Assembly: GCF_004354915.1 (NCBI RefSeq) | Contig: NZ_SMSI01000003.1 | Coordinates: 23,501-87,500 of the forward strand | Origin: Pseudohoeflea suaedae | Lineage (GTDB): Bacteria; Pseudomonadota; Alphaproteobacteria; Rhizobiales; Rhizobiaceae | DNA length: 64,000 nucleotides | Direction: 5' to 3' | Shown here: positions 1-9,307 of the stretch, in pieces | How positions within the stretch are numbered: the first letter of the stretch is position 1 | Layout: each line of letters starts with the position of its first letter | The notes under the pieces: generated by a model | What the model was told of the DNA's origin: nothing | Databases searched by the model: none | The model's input: only the letters and a program-made list of their open reading frames with translations | Program-made: the position numbers and the translations under genes

Positions 1-73
1 GTCTCCGCCTCGCGCTTCGGCAGCTAGAGGTTCTGCCGACACCGAGCTTTCGTCGCGCGCCAAGGCGGATTAG
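1..73 (+). other. Window edge; possible tail of an upstream gene
   Basis: Two plus-strand frames are open from the left edge and close early, one with TAG at 25-27 and one with TAG at 71-73. Either could be the last codons of a gene lying mostly outside the window, and the second (ending ...ELSSRAKAD) looks slightly more like a protein tail. Nothing identifies a family, and it may equally be non-coding. Confidence 0.25.
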
Positions 74-132
74 AACAAGCCGTGTTTCAACAGATGGGGA
101 CTTGATGTGTCCCCGGGACCGGCGGTTATTTC

Positions 133-1020
133 ATGCTTTCGACGCTCATCGGGTTTTCGGCCATTCTCATGTGGGCGCTTCTGGCGCTGTTCACCGCGGC
201 CTCGGGCGAGGTGCCGCCCTTCCAGATGAACGCGATGTGCTTTGCCGTCGGTGCATCGCTCGGGGTGATCGCGATCCTGCGCGATCCGTCTCGGCTGAAA
301 TCGCTGCGCCAGCCATTTCCCGTCTGGTCGCTCGGTATCGTCGGCCTGTTCGGCTACCACTTTCTCTACTTCACGGCACTGAGGAACGCCCCGGCGGTCG
401 AAGCCGGGCTGATCGCCTATCTGTGGCCGCTGCTGATCGTCGTGGGCTCCGCCTTGCTGCCGGGCGAGCGTCTCGGCTGGCATCATGTGGCCGGCGCGGT
501 GATGGGGCTTGCCGGCACGGTCCTGATCCTGACAAGCCGCGGTGAGGCGGCCATCGAGGGCGGCGGCAATCCGATCGGCTACATCGCCGCCATCCTCTGC
601 GCCTTCACATGGTCGGGCTATTCGCTGCTCTCGCGCCGCTACGGCTCGGTTCCCACCGACGTCGTCACCGGCTTCTGCGCCGCGACGGCCGTGCTTTCGC
701 TGCTTGCTCATCTGGCGCTGGAAACCACCGTCTGGCCGGACGGGGCGGTGCAATGGCTCGCCGTGCTCGGGCTCGGCCTCGGGCCGGTAGGCGCGGCATT
801 TTACGCCTGGGATCACGGCGTTAAGCATGGCGACATCCAGGTGCTGGGCGCATCGAGCTATGCGGCGCCGCTCTTGTCGACCCTGATCCTGATCGCCTTC
901 GGCTTCGGAAAGGCGACGCCGGCAATCCTCGTCGCCTGCCTTCTGATCACCGGCGGGGCGGCGCTCGCAGCCAAGAACCTGATTGCGCGGACCGGTCGGA
1001 AGGGGAGGAAACCGGCGTGA
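133..1020 (+). CDS. DMT/EamA family transporter (YddG-like exporter)
   Basis: A 295-residue inner-membrane protein built almost entirely of hydrophobic segments, consistent with the roughly ten helices and two EamA repeats of the drug/metabolite transporter superfamily. The segment AYLWPLLIV (residues 95-103) between charged loops resembles the aromatic amino-acid exporter YddG branch. The substrate cannot be read from sequence. Start ATG 133 has no strong Shine-Dalgarno. A 6-bp hairpin (GGGGAC 96-101 with GTCCCC 109-114) sits just upstream, with no U-run. The stop overlaps the GTG start of the next gene, so the two are probably co-translated. Confidence 0.85.
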   Translation: MLSTLIGFSAILMWALLALFTAASGEVPPFQMNAMCFAVGASLGVIAILRDPSRLKSLRQPFPVWSLGIVGLFGYHFLYFTALRNAPAVEAGLIAYLWPLLIVVGSALLPGERLGWHHVAGAVMGLAGTVLILTSRGEAAIEGGGNPIGYIAAILCAFTWSGYSLLSRRYGSVPTDVVTGFCAATAVLSLLAHLALETTVWPDGAVQWLAVLGLGLGPVGAAFYAWDHGVKHGDIQVLGASSYAAPLLSTLILIAFGFGKATPAILVACLLITGGAALAAKNLIARTGRKGRKPA

Positions 1021-1643
1021 CGCTGCTGATCGAAACCATGGCATATGCCGCCGCCATCCCGGCAGCGGTCTATCTGCCCTATGCGCGCAGGGCACCATCC
1101 GTTTTCCGTACCGTGATCAAGACGCTGCCGCTGTCGATCTTCGCGGTCATCGCACTCGCCACCGACGCGCCGTGGCTGCTGGTCGCCGCGCTGGCGCTTT
1201 CCGCGCTTGGCGATGCCTGCCTGGCGCAGGAAGGCGAGATGTCGTTCCTTGCCGGCCTCTGCAGTTTTCTCCTGGCGCATATCGCCTATGCGGTGATCTT
1301 CCTTGCCCATGGCGGAGGCTGGGCCGCGGCCTCGGCGCCGGTGCTTTCGGCCATCGCCGTCTTCTCGCTCGTCTATGGCAGTTTTCTGGTGCGCAGGGCG
1401 GGGCAACTCGCAGTCCCGGTGGCGATCTACGTATTGGCCATCGCGGTCATGGGCTTCGGTGCGGCGACGATCGGAGGGACGGTTCTTCTGGGCGCCTTGC
1501 TCTTCATGGCGTCGGACGCCATTCTCGGTGCGGAAAAATTCGTGATGGCCGACGACCATCGGTTGGCGAACGTGTCTGCGCCGGCGGTCTGGATCCTCTA
1601 TTTTGCCGGTCAGGCACTGATCCTCTGCGGTTTCATGACCTGA
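1017..1643 (+). CDS. YhhN/TMEM86-type membrane protein (lysoplasmalogenase family)
   Basis: A 208-residue polytopic membrane protein resembling the YhhN family, whose characterised members hydrolyse the vinyl-ether bond of lysoplasmalogens. Features seen are KTLP near residue 35, the conserved GD pair in LSALGDACLA (residues 65-66) and a late FMASD motif (about 163-167). It starts with GTG overlapping the TGA of the upstream transporter (GTGA), which fixes the start and suggests translational coupling. Bacterial members often have unproven substrates, so the enzymatic role is inferred from the family only. Confidence 0.75.
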   Translation: MTLLIETMAYAAAIPAAVYLPYARRAPSVFRTVIKTLPLSIFAVIALATDAPWLLVAALALSALGDACLAQEGEMSFLAGLCSFLLAHIAYAVIFLAHGGGWAAASAPVLSAIAVFSLVYGSFLVRRAGQLAVPVAIYVLAIAVMGFGAATIGGTVLLGALLFMASDAILGAEKFVMADDHRLANVSAPAVWILYFAGQALILCGFMT

Positions 1644-1646
1644 ATT

Positions 1647-2090
1647 TCAGCCGCTGGGCGGCGTCCAGCCGGGCGGCGCCATCTCGAAGCTCGAGAATGC
1701 GAAGCCGGGTGCCACGGTGCAGCCGACCAGCGTCCAGGTGTCCATCGGTTCGGCCGATTGCCAGCAATTGGCGGGAACGACGATCTGCGGGCGCTGTCCT
1801 TTCGCAAGCTCGATGCCGAGAACATGCGATTCGGCCGGTCCGCCCGGTGCTGCCAGCGAGAGTTTCAGCGACCCGCCCGCATGCCAGTGCCAGACTTCGC
1901 TTGCATCCGTCACCCTGTGCCAGTGGGAGCGCTCTCCGGCTTTCAGCAGATAATAGATCGCCGTCGAGGCTCCGCGACCGCCACCCGACGTGTCGCGAAA
2001 TGTCTCGACATAGTGCCCACCTTCGGGATGCGGGCTCATGCCGAGCGTCGCGATGATCGCCTCCGGCGTGAGGCCGGCATCGAACCGCAT
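1647..2090 (-). CDS. Cupin-fold DUF985-type protein
   Basis: 147 residues beginning MRFDAGLTPE and containing the pattern of the DUF985 cupin family: HPEGGHYVETFRD near the N-terminus, then SHWHRVTDASEVWHWHAG carrying candidate metal-binding histidines, and a C-terminal VGCTVAPGF segment. The ATG at 2090 lies one base after the gloB stop, so both genes are surely in one transcript, and a longer reading would run back into gloB. Biochemical function of the family is not settled. It is tail-to-tail with the YhhN gene with only three bases between. Confidence 0.8.
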   Translation of the reverse strand: MRFDAGLTPEAIIATLGMSPHPEGGHYVETFRDTSGGGRGASTAIYYLLKAGERSHWHRVTDASEVWHWHAGGSLKLSLAAPGGPAESHVLGIELAKGQRPQIVVPANCWQSAEPMDTWTLVGCTVAPGFAFSSFEMAPPGWTPPSG

Positions 2091-2091
2091 T

Positions 2092-2862
2092 TCAGAAACT
2101 GTCCTTGCGGCGGCGGAGTTCGGCGAAAACCTCCTCGTCGCTTGCGGTCTCCATGCCGAGATGGGCGCGGATCCTGGCATCGTCGGGGCGAAGGAAGGGG
2201 TTGGTGCGCTTTTCGTAGCCCATGGCGGTAGGCAGCGTCGGAATATGCTTTTCCCGCATCTCGGCGACGCGTTCCAGGCGCTCGGCGAGCGCCGCATTGT
2301 CGGGATCGACGCTCATGGCGAAGCGGGCATTGGCGAGCGTGTATTCGTGGCCGCAATAGATGGTGGTGTCGTCAGGCAGGCGCATGAGTTTCTGCAGCGA
2401 CGTCCACATGTCTTTCGGCGTGCCTTCGAAGAGCCGCCCGCAGCCGAGCGCAAACAGCGTGTCGGCGGCGAAAAGCAGTTTCTCATCGGGGATGTGATAG
2501 CAGATATGGCCGAGCGTGTGGCCGGGCGTGTGGATCACATCGACGCGGCGGCCGGCGAAGGTGAAGTGATCGCCGTCACCATATGTCTCGTCGAGCCCGG
2601 CGATCTTCGATGCCTCCGGTTCGGGGCCGATGACCGTCGCGCCGTATTTTTCCTTGAGCGCGGGTATGCCCTCGACGTGATCCGGATGATGGTGAGTGAT
2701 CAGCAGATGGGTCAGCTTCCAATCGGAATGGGTGAGCTGTGCATCGATCACGGCGGCATCCGGGGCATCGATTGCGGCGGTGTCGCCGGTCATCGGGTCA
2801 TGGATCAGAACGCCGAAATTGTCCTGCCTGCAGGTGAACTGCTCGATCAACAGCGTCTTCAC
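2092..2862 (-). CDS. gloB: Hydroxyacylglutathione hydrolase (glyoxalase II)
   Basis: 256 residues of the metallo-beta-lactamase fold. The binuclear metal motif THxHxDH is present as THHHPDH (residues 56-62), followed by HTPGHTLGH and [13 protein letters not shown], all typical of GloB, and the C-terminal RTNPFLR glyoxalase II signature is present. It hydrolyses S-lactoylglutathione to D-lactate and glutathione in the cytosol, the second step of methylglyoxal detoxification. It is transcribed ahead of the cupin gene and divergently from the methyltransferase at 3012, a pairing I associate with rhizobia. Confidence 0.95.
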   Translation of the reverse strand: MKTLLIEQFTCRQDNFGVLIHDPMTGDTAAIDAPDAAVIDAQLTHSDWKLTHLLITHHHPDHVEGIPALKEKYGATVIGPEPEASKIAGLDETYGDGDHFTFAGRRVDVIHTPGHTLGHICYHIPDEKLLFAADTLFALGCGRLFEGTPKDMWTSLQKLMRLPDDTTIYCGHEYTLANARFAMSVDPDNAALAERLERVAEMREKHIPTLPTAMGYEKRTNPFLRPDDARIRAHLGMETASDEEVFAELRRRKDSF

Positions 2863-3011
2863 GGATGCTCCCTCCCGAATGACGGTCCTCGAACCGAGAA
2901 CCTTTCCCTTGAATGCGCAACGAGTTTAGCCGCCAAGCGTTCCGCCGTCACCCTGTCGGTGTACAATGGGGATACTTGCCGCGGTCGGTCACACGAACTA
3001 GTTTTGAGCCC

Positions 3012-3761
3012 ATGCATACGGATATCGTCGACCTCCGCGAGTTCTACCATTCGAAGCTTGGGATGCAGGCCTCTCATGCGATCTCCATGGCGCTGAGTTC
3101 GCTCTGGGCCAACCTGCCGGGCGAGCGGCTGGTGGGGCTCGGCTATACGGTGCCCTATCTCGACCGTTTCGGGCCCGACGCAGAGCGGGTCTTCGCCTTC
3201 ATGCCGGCCGGGCAGGGGGCGGTGAACTGGCCTATCGGCAAACCCTCCTCCACGGTCCTCGTCTTCGAGGAGGAACTGCCACTGCCGGACGCCTCCATCG
3301 ACCGGGTGCTGATGGTGCATTCCCTGGAATTTGCCGAAGACCCGCGCGAAAGCCTCAAGGAAGTCTGGCGCATTCTGGCACCGGGCGGGCGGCTCGTCAT
3401 TGTCGCTCCCAATCGCCGCGGGGTCTGGGCGCGTTTCGAGCACACGCCCTTCGGGGCGGGCCGGCCTTATTCGCGCGGTCAGATGACGCGGCTCCTGAGG
3501 GAGACGAACTTCACTCCGGGGGCGATTTCCGAAGCCCTGTTCTTCCCCCCGAGCACCATGCCGGTCATGCGCAACATCCGCATGGGTTTCGAACGTATGG
3601 GCCGGCGTCTCTGGCCCGTGTTTTCGGGCGTCATCGCAGTTGAGGCGCAAAAGCGGCTCTATCAGGGGCTGCCGGTTGCCGCGCGCTCCTCGCGCCGGGT
3701 CTTCGTGCCCGTGCTCTCGCCGCAGCCCACGCGGGCCCTCCGCTCACGGGTTTCACGCTGA
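3012..3761 (+). CDS. Class I SAM-dependent methyltransferase
   Basis: 249 residues from MHTDIVDLREFY. The order of elements fits a methyltransferase_11-type domain: a variant SAM-binding motif I around GLGYTVPYLDRF, an acidic/hydrophobic motif DRVLMVHSLEFAEDP, then WRILAPGGRLVIVAPNR (post-motif III). The glycine-rich loop is poor, so cofactor binding is inferred from the whole pattern. I chose ATG 3012 because the upstream extension is basic and unlike the family. The substrate is unknown. It lies divergent from gloB and 90 bp before hisC on the same strand. Confidence 0.8.
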   Translation: MHTDIVDLREFYHSKLGMQASHAISMALSSLWANLPGERLVGLGYTVPYLDRFGPDAERVFAFMPAGQGAVNWPIGKPSSTVLVFEEELPLPDASIDRVLMVHSLEFAEDPRESLKEVWRILAPGGRLVIVAPNRRGVWARFEHTPFGAGRPYSRGQMTRLLRETNFTPGAISEALFFPPSTMPVMRNIRMGFERMGRRLWPVFSGVIAVEAQKRLYQGLPVAARSSRRVFVPVLSPQPTRALRSRVSR

Positions 3762-3851
3762 CCGGGTTGACGCGCCGCGCCGCCGTTACACTCGACAAGC
3801 CCCGTCCAAGAGGATATTCCGCCGTCATCCTCATCCGGGAACCAGTAAATC

Positions 3852-4946
3852 ATGACCAGTCACGACAGGCCCGCCCCGCATGGCGGCATCATGGATATCG
3901 CGGCATATGTACCGGGACGCGGCAAGGCCCCGGGCGCGAGCCGCGTCTACAAGCTCTCCTCCAACGAGACGCCGCTGGGGCCAAGTCCGGCCGTTGCGGC
4001 CGCGATCGCCGAAGCCGCGCGGGAGCCGCATTATTATCCTGATGGTTCGGCTTATCAGCTGCGCCAGGCGATCGGTCGCGCACATGGCCTCAACCCGGAC
4101 AATATCCTGTGCTCGAACGGTTCGGACGAGATTCTTGGCCTGCTGTGCCAGACCTATCTCGAACCGGGCGACGAGGCGGTCTTCACCGAGCATGGTTTCC
4201 TCGTCTACAGGATCCAGATCCTGGCCTCCGGCGCCACGCCCGTTGTCGCCGACGAGGTCGACCTGACGGCGAATGTCGACAAGATCCTCGAGGCGGTGAA
4301 CGAGAAGACGAAGATCGTTTTCCTCGCCAATCCGAACAATCCGACAGGCACCTACGTGCCGTTCTCGGAAGTGAGGCGGCTGCAGGCCGGGCTGCCGAAG
4401 TCGACGCTTCTGGTGATCGACGCGGCCTATGCCGAATATGTCCGCCGCAATGATTACGAGGCGGGCGTCGAACTCGTCGGCGAGACCGACAATGTCGTCA
4501 TGGTCCGGACGTTCTCGAAAATCCACGGGCTCGCGGGTCTGCGGATCGGCTGGATGTATGCGCCCGCCCACGTGGTCGATGCGGTCAACCGCATTCGCGG
4601 GCCCTTCAATGTCAACGCCATCGCGCTTTCCGCCGGTGTCGCTGCGATCGGCGACAAGGCGCATGTGGAAGCTTCGGTTGCACATAACGAGACCTGGCTG
4701 CCGCGCCTGACACAGGAACTCGAAGCGATTGGCCTCACGGTGACGCCCTCGGTCGGCAATTTCGTGCTCATGCACTTCCCGGAGGGCAAGGATGCGGGAG
4801 CGGCAGACGAGTTCCTTACCGCGCGCGGTGTGGTGATGCGTCGCGTGGCCGGCTATGGCCTGCCCAATGCGCTCCGGATGACCATCGGCAACGAGGAAGC
4901 CAACCTCGCCGCCATTGCGGCCCTCAAGGAATTCATGGCGGGTTAA
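3852..4946 (+). CDS. hisC: Histidinol-phosphate aminotransferase
   Basis: 364-residue fold-type I PLP aminotransferase. Diagnostic stretches are [13 protein letters not shown] near the N-terminus, [25 protein letters not shown] and [15 protein letters not shown], where Lys223 is the expected Schiff-base lysine. It interconverts imidazole acetol-phosphate and histidinol-phosphate. Copies next to a prephenate dehydrogenase gene, as here, often also work on phenylpyruvate or prephenate, so a role in tyrosine and phenylalanine synthesis is likely. The stop abuts the tyrC start (TAA then ATG), so both are probably co-translated. Confidence 0.93.
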   Translation: MTSHDRPAPHGGIMDIAAYVPGRGKAPGASRVYKLSSNETPLGPSPAVAAAIAEAAREPHYYPDGSAYQLRQAIGRAHGLNPDNILCSNGSDEILGLLCQTYLEPGDEAVFTEHGFLVYRIQILASGATPVVADEVDLTANVDKILEAVNEKTKIVFLANPNNPTGTYVPFSEVRRLQAGLPKSTLLVIDAAYAEYVRRNDYEAGVELVGETDNVVMVRTFSKIHGLAGLRIGWMYAPAHVVDAVNRIRGPFNVNAIALSAGVAAIGDKAHVEASVAHNETWLPRLTQELEAIGLTVTPSVGNFVLMHFPEGKDAGAADEFLTARGVVMRRVAGYGLPNALRMTIGNEEANLAAIAALKEFMAG

Positions 4947-5870
4947 ATGTCCGGGTTCATCTACGAAAAAGTCGCGCTGATCGGCATCGGGCTGATCGGC
5001 TCCTCTCTGGCCCGGGCGATCCGGCAGAAGGGCCTGGCGAGGGAGATTTCCATTGCGACGCGCAGTGCCGACACGCTCGCCGCCGCCCGCGAGCTCGATC
5101 TCGGCGACATCTATACGACGTCCGGCGCGGAAGCGGTCGAGAATGCGGATCTCGTCATCGTCTCGGTGCCGGTCGGCGCGTCGGGGGCGGTGGCCAAGGA
5201 GATCGCGGGCAGCCTGAAGCCGGGCGCGACCCTTACCGATGTGGGCTCCACCAAGGCTTCGGTCATCGCGCAGATGGAACCGTATGTGCCGGAAGGCGTG
5301 CACTTCATTCCGGGGCACCCTCTCGCCGGTACCGAACATTCAGGACCGGCAGCCGGTTTCGCCGAACTGTTCGAGAACAAGTGGTGCATCTTCACGCCGC
5401 TGCCGGGTACGGACGAGGGGGCGATCGACAAGCTCAAGGCCTTCTGGGAAGCCTGCGGCTCGCATGTCGAACTGATGGACAAGGAGCACCACGACAAGGT
5501 GCTCGCCATCGTCTCGCACCTGCCGCACATCATCGCCTACAATATCGTCGGCACCGCGGACGATATGGAAACGGTCACCGAATCCGAGATCATCAAGTAT
5601 TCCGCTTCCGGTTTCCGCGACTTCACCCGCCTGGCGGCATCGGATCCCACCATGTGGCGCGACGTCTGCCTGCATAATCGCGATGCGATCCTCGAAATGC
5701 TCTCGCGCTTCTCGGAGGATCTCGCATCGCTGCAGCGGGCGATCCGCTGGGGTGACGGCGACAAGCTGTTCGATCTCTTCACCCATACTCGTCATGTCCG
5801 CCGCTCGATCATCGAGGCCGGTCAGGACACGGCAGCCCCCGACTTCGGCCGCGTGCCGAAGAAGGACTGA
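4947..5870 (+). CDS. tyrC: Prephenate/cyclohexadienyl dehydrogenase
   Basis: 307 residues with an N-terminal Rossmann motif (VALIGIGLIGSSLARAIR) and the dehydrogenase motif HPLAGTEHSG, followed by the helical C-terminal domain with HDKVLAIVSHLPHIIAYNIV. It oxidatively decarboxylates prephenate and/or arogenate towards tyrosine. There is no fused chorismate mutase or ACT domain, so feedback control by a C-terminal ACT is not evident. It directly follows hisC without a gap, and its stop abuts the stop of the convergent DUF2125 gene, leaving no room for a conventional terminator. Confidence 0.93.
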   Translation: MSGFIYEKVALIGIGLIGSSLARAIRQKGLAREISIATRSADTLAAARELDLGDIYTTSGAEAVENADLVIVSVPVGASGAVAKEIAGSLKPGATLTDVGSTKASVIAQMEPYVPEGVHFIPGHPLAGTEHSGPAAGFAELFENKWCIFTPLPGTDEGAIDKLKAFWEACGSHVELMDKEHHDKVLAIVSHLPHIIAYNIVGTADDMETVTESEIIKYSASGFRDFTRLAASDPTMWRDVCLHNRDAILEMLSRFSEDLASLQRAIRWGDGDKLFDLFTHTRHVRRSIIEAGQDTAAPDFGRVPKKD

Positions 5871-6920
5871 TCAGCGGACGGGCGGAACCGGCGGTATCCG
5901 CCCGAGCGGCAGAAGCCCCACCGCGGCATTGCCGTTGCGGATGGTGAGCGGCAGCGTCACCGTGTCGGGTCCGTCATCGGGCTCGATATCGAGAGCCAGC
6001 AGGATCGGCGCAAACTGGGTGATCTGCCGGGCGAGATCTGGCTGGACCTCGCCGATGCGGGCGGCCACCGCCTGATAGTCGCCGAGCCGGATTTTCAGAT
6101 CGCCATTGGCAAGTCCGTCGGCGCCGAAGGCGAGATCGCCAGACAGCGAGACGGTTCCGCCGGCCGCAAATTCCGACGAAAGATCGTGAAGCCGGACCGT
6201 CTTGCCGCGCATGTCGGGGCGGGCGCCTTCCTTGAGGAAATCCGCGGCGCCCAGAACGGTCGCCGCCAGCGAGAAGTGTCGCGTGTCCAGCGTCAGCGGA
6301 GAGGAAAAGTCGTCCGTCTCCACCGCAATGTCGAGGTCGCCGGCATTGCGGCGGACATGGGCGGCAAAACGGCTCGATTCGCCGCTGATCGTGACGGGAA
6401 GGTCAGCGCTTTCGAGCGCGAGCGTCGCGCCCTTGCCCTCCAAGGAGGCGCGGTCCACGCCGTCGCCGGCGAAAATGGTGCTGGCGTGGAGGAGCTGCCA
6501 GTCGGCGCGGGCCGACAGTCCGTTGTCGCCGGTCAGGGAGGCCGGGCCATCGAGTTCGCTGACGACATGCCAGGGATTGTAGACCTGGGCCGCCGAGCGC
6601 AGTGCGCCGGCCTTGAGCTTCATGTTGTCGCGGGCAAAATCGACCGACGTCTTGTCACAGAAAATGCCGATGCGGAACGGATAGCCCCTGACATTGGCAT
6701 TGGCGCATTCGGTGCGCGCGCCCTGGCGCTCCGTCAGCGCGAAAAGGGCGGGCAGGCGTTTCTCGATCTGTCCGGCGAAGACGTACCAGCCCACCGTGTA
6801 GAGTGCGCAGGCAAGAACCACGGCCAGGCCGAGCCACAGGATCCTGCGGCTTTGCCGGCTTGTGCCTTTGCCCTCGGGCGTTGGCTTTCCAGTGGCGGGT
6901 TTCTGGCGGTCGTCTGACAT
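5871..6920 (-). CDS. DUF2125 family envelope protein
   Basis: 349 residues. A charged cytoplasmic N-terminus is followed by one hydrophobic segment (about residues 28-50, RILWLGLAVVLACALYTVGW), then a long region with alternating short hydrophobic strands of the type seen in AsmA-like or beta-rich periplasmic proteins. The pattern matches DUF2125 proteins of rhizobia, whose role is unknown; periplasmic, membrane-anchored location is inferred from the anchor. It is convergent with tyrC and divergent from the gamma-glutamylcyclotransferase gene. Confidence 0.8.
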   Translation of the reverse strand: MSDDRQKPATGKPTPEGKGTSRQSRRILWLGLAVVLACALYTVGWYVFAGQIEKRLPALFALTERQGARTECANANVRGYPFRIGIFCDKTSVDFARDNMKLKAGALRSAAQVYNPWHVVSELDGPASLTGDNGLSARADWQLLHASTIFAGDGVDRASLEGKGATLALESADLPVTISGESSRFAAHVRRNAGDLDIAVETDDFSSPLTLDTRHFSLAATVLGAADFLKEGARPDMRGKTVRLHDLSSEFAAGGTVSLSGDLAFGADGLANGDLKIRLGDYQAVAARIGEVQPDLARQITQFAPILLALDIEPDDGPDTVTLPLTIRNGNAAVGLLPLGRIPPVPPVR

Positions 6921-6996
6921 GCTAGGAGGTCTCCCGGCTCGGTTGGGGGCAGGAATGCGTGAGCGGAAATCGCAGGATACGAGTTTGACTGAGGAT

Positions 6997-7512
6997 ATGG
7001 CGGATTTGTGGGTGTTCGGCTACGGCTCGCTGATGTGGCGGCCGGGGTTTGTCTATGAGCGCGCGCTCAAGGCGCGTCTGTCGGGCTTTCACCGTTCGCT
7101 GTGTGTCGTCTCCCATGTCCACCGCGGGACACCGGAAAAGCCGGGCCTGGTGCTCGGTCTCGATCGTGGCGGCTCCTGCCTCGGCATGGCGTTTCTCGTC
7201 CCCGGGGCTCATCGCGAGGAAACCATCGCCTATCTGAGAGAGCGAGAGCTGGTGACCCACGTCTATCTCGAAACCATGCGTCCGATCCGCTTCGACCATG
7301 GCGAGACGACGCAGGCGCTTACCTATGTCGTCGACCGCGGGCACGAACAATATGCCGGACGCATTCCGGCGGGCGAAGCGGCGGATATCGTGCGCCACGC
7401 CCACGGAGTATCCGGACCCAATGTCGACTACGTGGTCAATACGGTCGCCCATCTGAAGGGGCTGGGTATCCGCGATCACGGGCTCGAGGACGTGGTCAGG
7501 AAGCTCGACTAG
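6997..7512 (+). CDS. ChaC-like gamma-glutamylcyclotransferase
   Basis: 171 residues from MADLWVFGYGSLMWRPGF. The YGSLMW motif is the substrate loop of the gamma-glutamylcyclotransferase fold, and RSLCVxSHVHRGTPEKPG with GLDRGGSCLGMAF follows the ChaC family, which cleaves glutathione to 5-oxoproline and Cys-Gly in the cytosol. An alternative start at ATG 6955 (MRERK...) has a closer purine-rich site (GGCAGGA). I prefer 6997 because family members begin two or three residues before WVFGYGS. The last 17 bases overlap the convergent acyltransferase gene. Confidence 0.85.
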   Translation: MADLWVFGYGSLMWRPGFVYERALKARLSGFHRSLCVVSHVHRGTPEKPGLVLGLDRGGSCLGMAFLVPGAHREETIAYLRERELVTHVYLETMRPIRFDHGETTQALTYVVDRGHEQYAGRIPAGEAADIVRHAHGVSGPNVDYVVNTVAHLKGLGIRDHGLEDVVRKLD

Positions 7513-8323
7513 AACCGGATGTCCGAGCCGGATCGGCCTTGTCTGCGGCTTCGAGTTCGGCAATCCGCCTGGCCGTGACCTCGGGGAGCGGAATATGCGG
7601 ATTGGCGCGCACCGTTTCCAGAAGAAGCTTGTCGCTCTCGCGCTCCATCGTTTCGGTCAGGTGGGCAAAGAAGGCGTCCGGATCCATCCCGGGCTGTATG
7701 GGCTCCAGGATGCGCACCTTGAAGTGGCCGGGGAAGCGCAGGAACTTGCGGCGTGGCCAGAACAGGCCGGGATGCATGACGCAGGGCACGACAGGGACCT
7801 GCAGGTCGCGGTAGAGCCGCGCGATGCCGTAGCGGTAGACAGGCTCGGCGCCGGGCGGGCGGCGGGTGCCTTCCGGATAGATGATCAGCTGGCGGCCCTT
7901 CTCCATCTCGCGCATGGTGCGGTCGAGCACCTGGGTCATCGCCTTGCCGCGCGCCGCACGGTTGACCGGGATCATCCGCATCTTGTTCACATACTGGCCG
8001 AAGAGCGGGATCCAGGTGAGTTCGCGCTTGAGGATGAACACCGCATCATCGAGATAGGGCAGGAGCATGAACGTGTCCCAGAAGGACTGGTGCTTCGGCG
8101 CGAAGATGAAGCCGCCTTCCGGCAGGTTCTCCAGTCCCTCGATCTCGAAGGTGGCGCCGGCAATCTTGTCCATCAGCCAGCTCGAAGAGCTTGCCCAGTC
8201 CTTGGGAACCTTCCAGGCATTCTTGCGCTTGGCGAGGAAAAAGGCCGGGCTGAACACGATCATCCTGACGATCAGGTTCGTGTAGAACGCGATATTGAGC
8301 AGTATCGAACGAAGCACAGTCAT
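7496..8323 (-). CDS. plsC: 1-acyl-glycerol-3-phosphate acyltransferase-like protein
   Basis: 275 residues with an N-terminal membrane segment (about 8-32) and the PlsC acyltransferase motifs: H78-x4-D83 (HQSFWD) for catalysis, then YPEGTRRPPG and a VVPC block. It transfers acyl groups to lysophosphatidate or another lysolipid at the cytoplasmic face of the inner membrane. ATG 8323 was chosen over an upstream in-frame start because the extension carries no homology-like features. Several PlsC paralogues exist in such genomes, so lysophosphatidate is a likely but unproven substrate. The 3-prime end overlaps the ChaC-like gene by 17 bases. Confidence 0.85.
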   Translation of the reverse strand: MTVLRSILLNIAFYTNLIVRMIVFSPAFFLAKRKNAWKVPKDWASSSSWLMDKIAGATFEIEGLENLPEGGFIFAPKHQSFWDTFMLLPYLDDAVFILKRELTWIPLFGQYVNKMRMIPVNRAARGKAMTQVLDRTMREMEKGRQLIIYPEGTRRPPGAEPVYRYGIARLYRDLQVPVVPCVMHPGLFWPRRKFLRFPGHFKVRILEPIQPGMDPDAFFAHLTETMERESDKLLLETVRANPHIPLPEVTARRIAELEAADKADPARTSGSSRAS

Positions 8324-8440
8324 CGCCGGTGAGGTTCCTTGTGTTCCGGCGGCAGAATTGCGCCCCGCATCATTGCTCACCGAATACAGCCTTGCGGCAA
8401 GATGGGTCAATGGAAGGCGGGATGAAAGCCGGGTTCGGGA

Positions 8441-9178
8441 CTAGTAGACGGCGGCGGAGGTTGCCGTTGCGGCCGGAACCGGCTCGGGCGCGCCGGTGCG
8501 CAGGCCGTCGGACGTCTTGGTGCCGACATAGGAGCGGGCGCGAGCCAGCGCATATTTGAAATATTCGGTCAGCAGCGTGCGGATTGCCGTGGGATCGGCG
8601 AGCCAGGTTTCGTCGCGAAGATCGGTATGGGCGACGGGATAACCGGTGAACTCCACATCGGGGCTGACGGCTTCGAGTTCCATCAGGCTGCGCGGGATAT
8701 GGTAGTTGTTGGTGACGATCAGCACCTTGTGGAAGCCGTTCTTGCGGATCCAGTTGGAGGCCTCGTTGGCGTTGCCGATCGTGTCGATCGCCTGGTAGCC
8801 GATATCGACGCAGCAGGCGAACAGCTTCTCGTTGGCGCCGGTGGCGCGCTTGATGGCGTCGCCGGAGGTCTGCGGGTTGACGCCGGAAATCAGAAGCCTT
8901 TTTCCCGAACCGCTCTCGAGCAGTTCGAGTGCGCGGTCGATGCGCTGATAACCTCCGGTAAGTGCCACGATTGCGTCGTAGCGCTCGCTGTCACGGGGCG
9001 TCTCGAGATCGCCGACCATGTCGGTGAAGCGAAAGAAGCCGATTGCGATGACGGCGACTGCGATAATGCCGAGCACGGTCACCGCGCGAAGGCCGTGGTG
9101 GCCGACGCGACGCAGACGTTTCCACCTGCTCGGGCTAGGCCGCGCCATGGTGGCCTGCCGCAAAGTCTCGACATTCAT
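8441..9178 (-). CDS. YdcF/SanA-like (DUF218) membrane-anchored protein
   Basis: 245 residues. After a basic N-terminus comes one TM segment (about 33-50), then a DUF218-type domain: YDAIVALTGGYQRIDRALELL, LLISGVNP, a central ANEAS segment, and VLIVTNNYHIPRSLMELE, where the conserved NNYH/RS residues lie. DUF218 proteins (YdcF, SanA, ElyC) act at the envelope, some affecting peptidoglycan or lipid carriers; the exact role here is unknown. A second start at residue 11 (9148) is possible. It ends upstream of plsC on the same strand. Confidence 0.8.
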   Translation of the reverse strand: MNVETLRQATMARPSPSRWKRLRRVGHHGLRAVTVLGIIAVAVIAIGFFRFTDMVGDLETPRDSERYDAIVALTGGYQRIDRALELLESGSGKRLLISGVNPQTSGDAIKRATGANEKLFACCVDIGYQAIDTIGNANEASNWIRKNGFHKVLIVTNNYHIPRSLMELEAVSPDVEFTGYPVAHTDLRDETWLADPTAIRTLLTEYFKYALARARSYVGTKTSDGLRTGAPEPVPAATATSAAVY

Positions 9179-9307
9179 GTTCCATGAATAACCCGGAAAT
9201 CTGGCGAGTAGCTGACCAATTGTAGGCTGAATTCGGGCAAGACCTCATTCTCGATACATTCCAGTATTGCGGCGGGCGCCGCACTGTCCGCTTTCGCATG
9301 TTGGCTG

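Noticed and set aside
96..114. GGGGAC/GTCCCC hairpin before the DMT transporter as a riboswitch
   Set aside because: A single 6-bp hairpin with no conserved flanking structure; too small to support a riboswitch.
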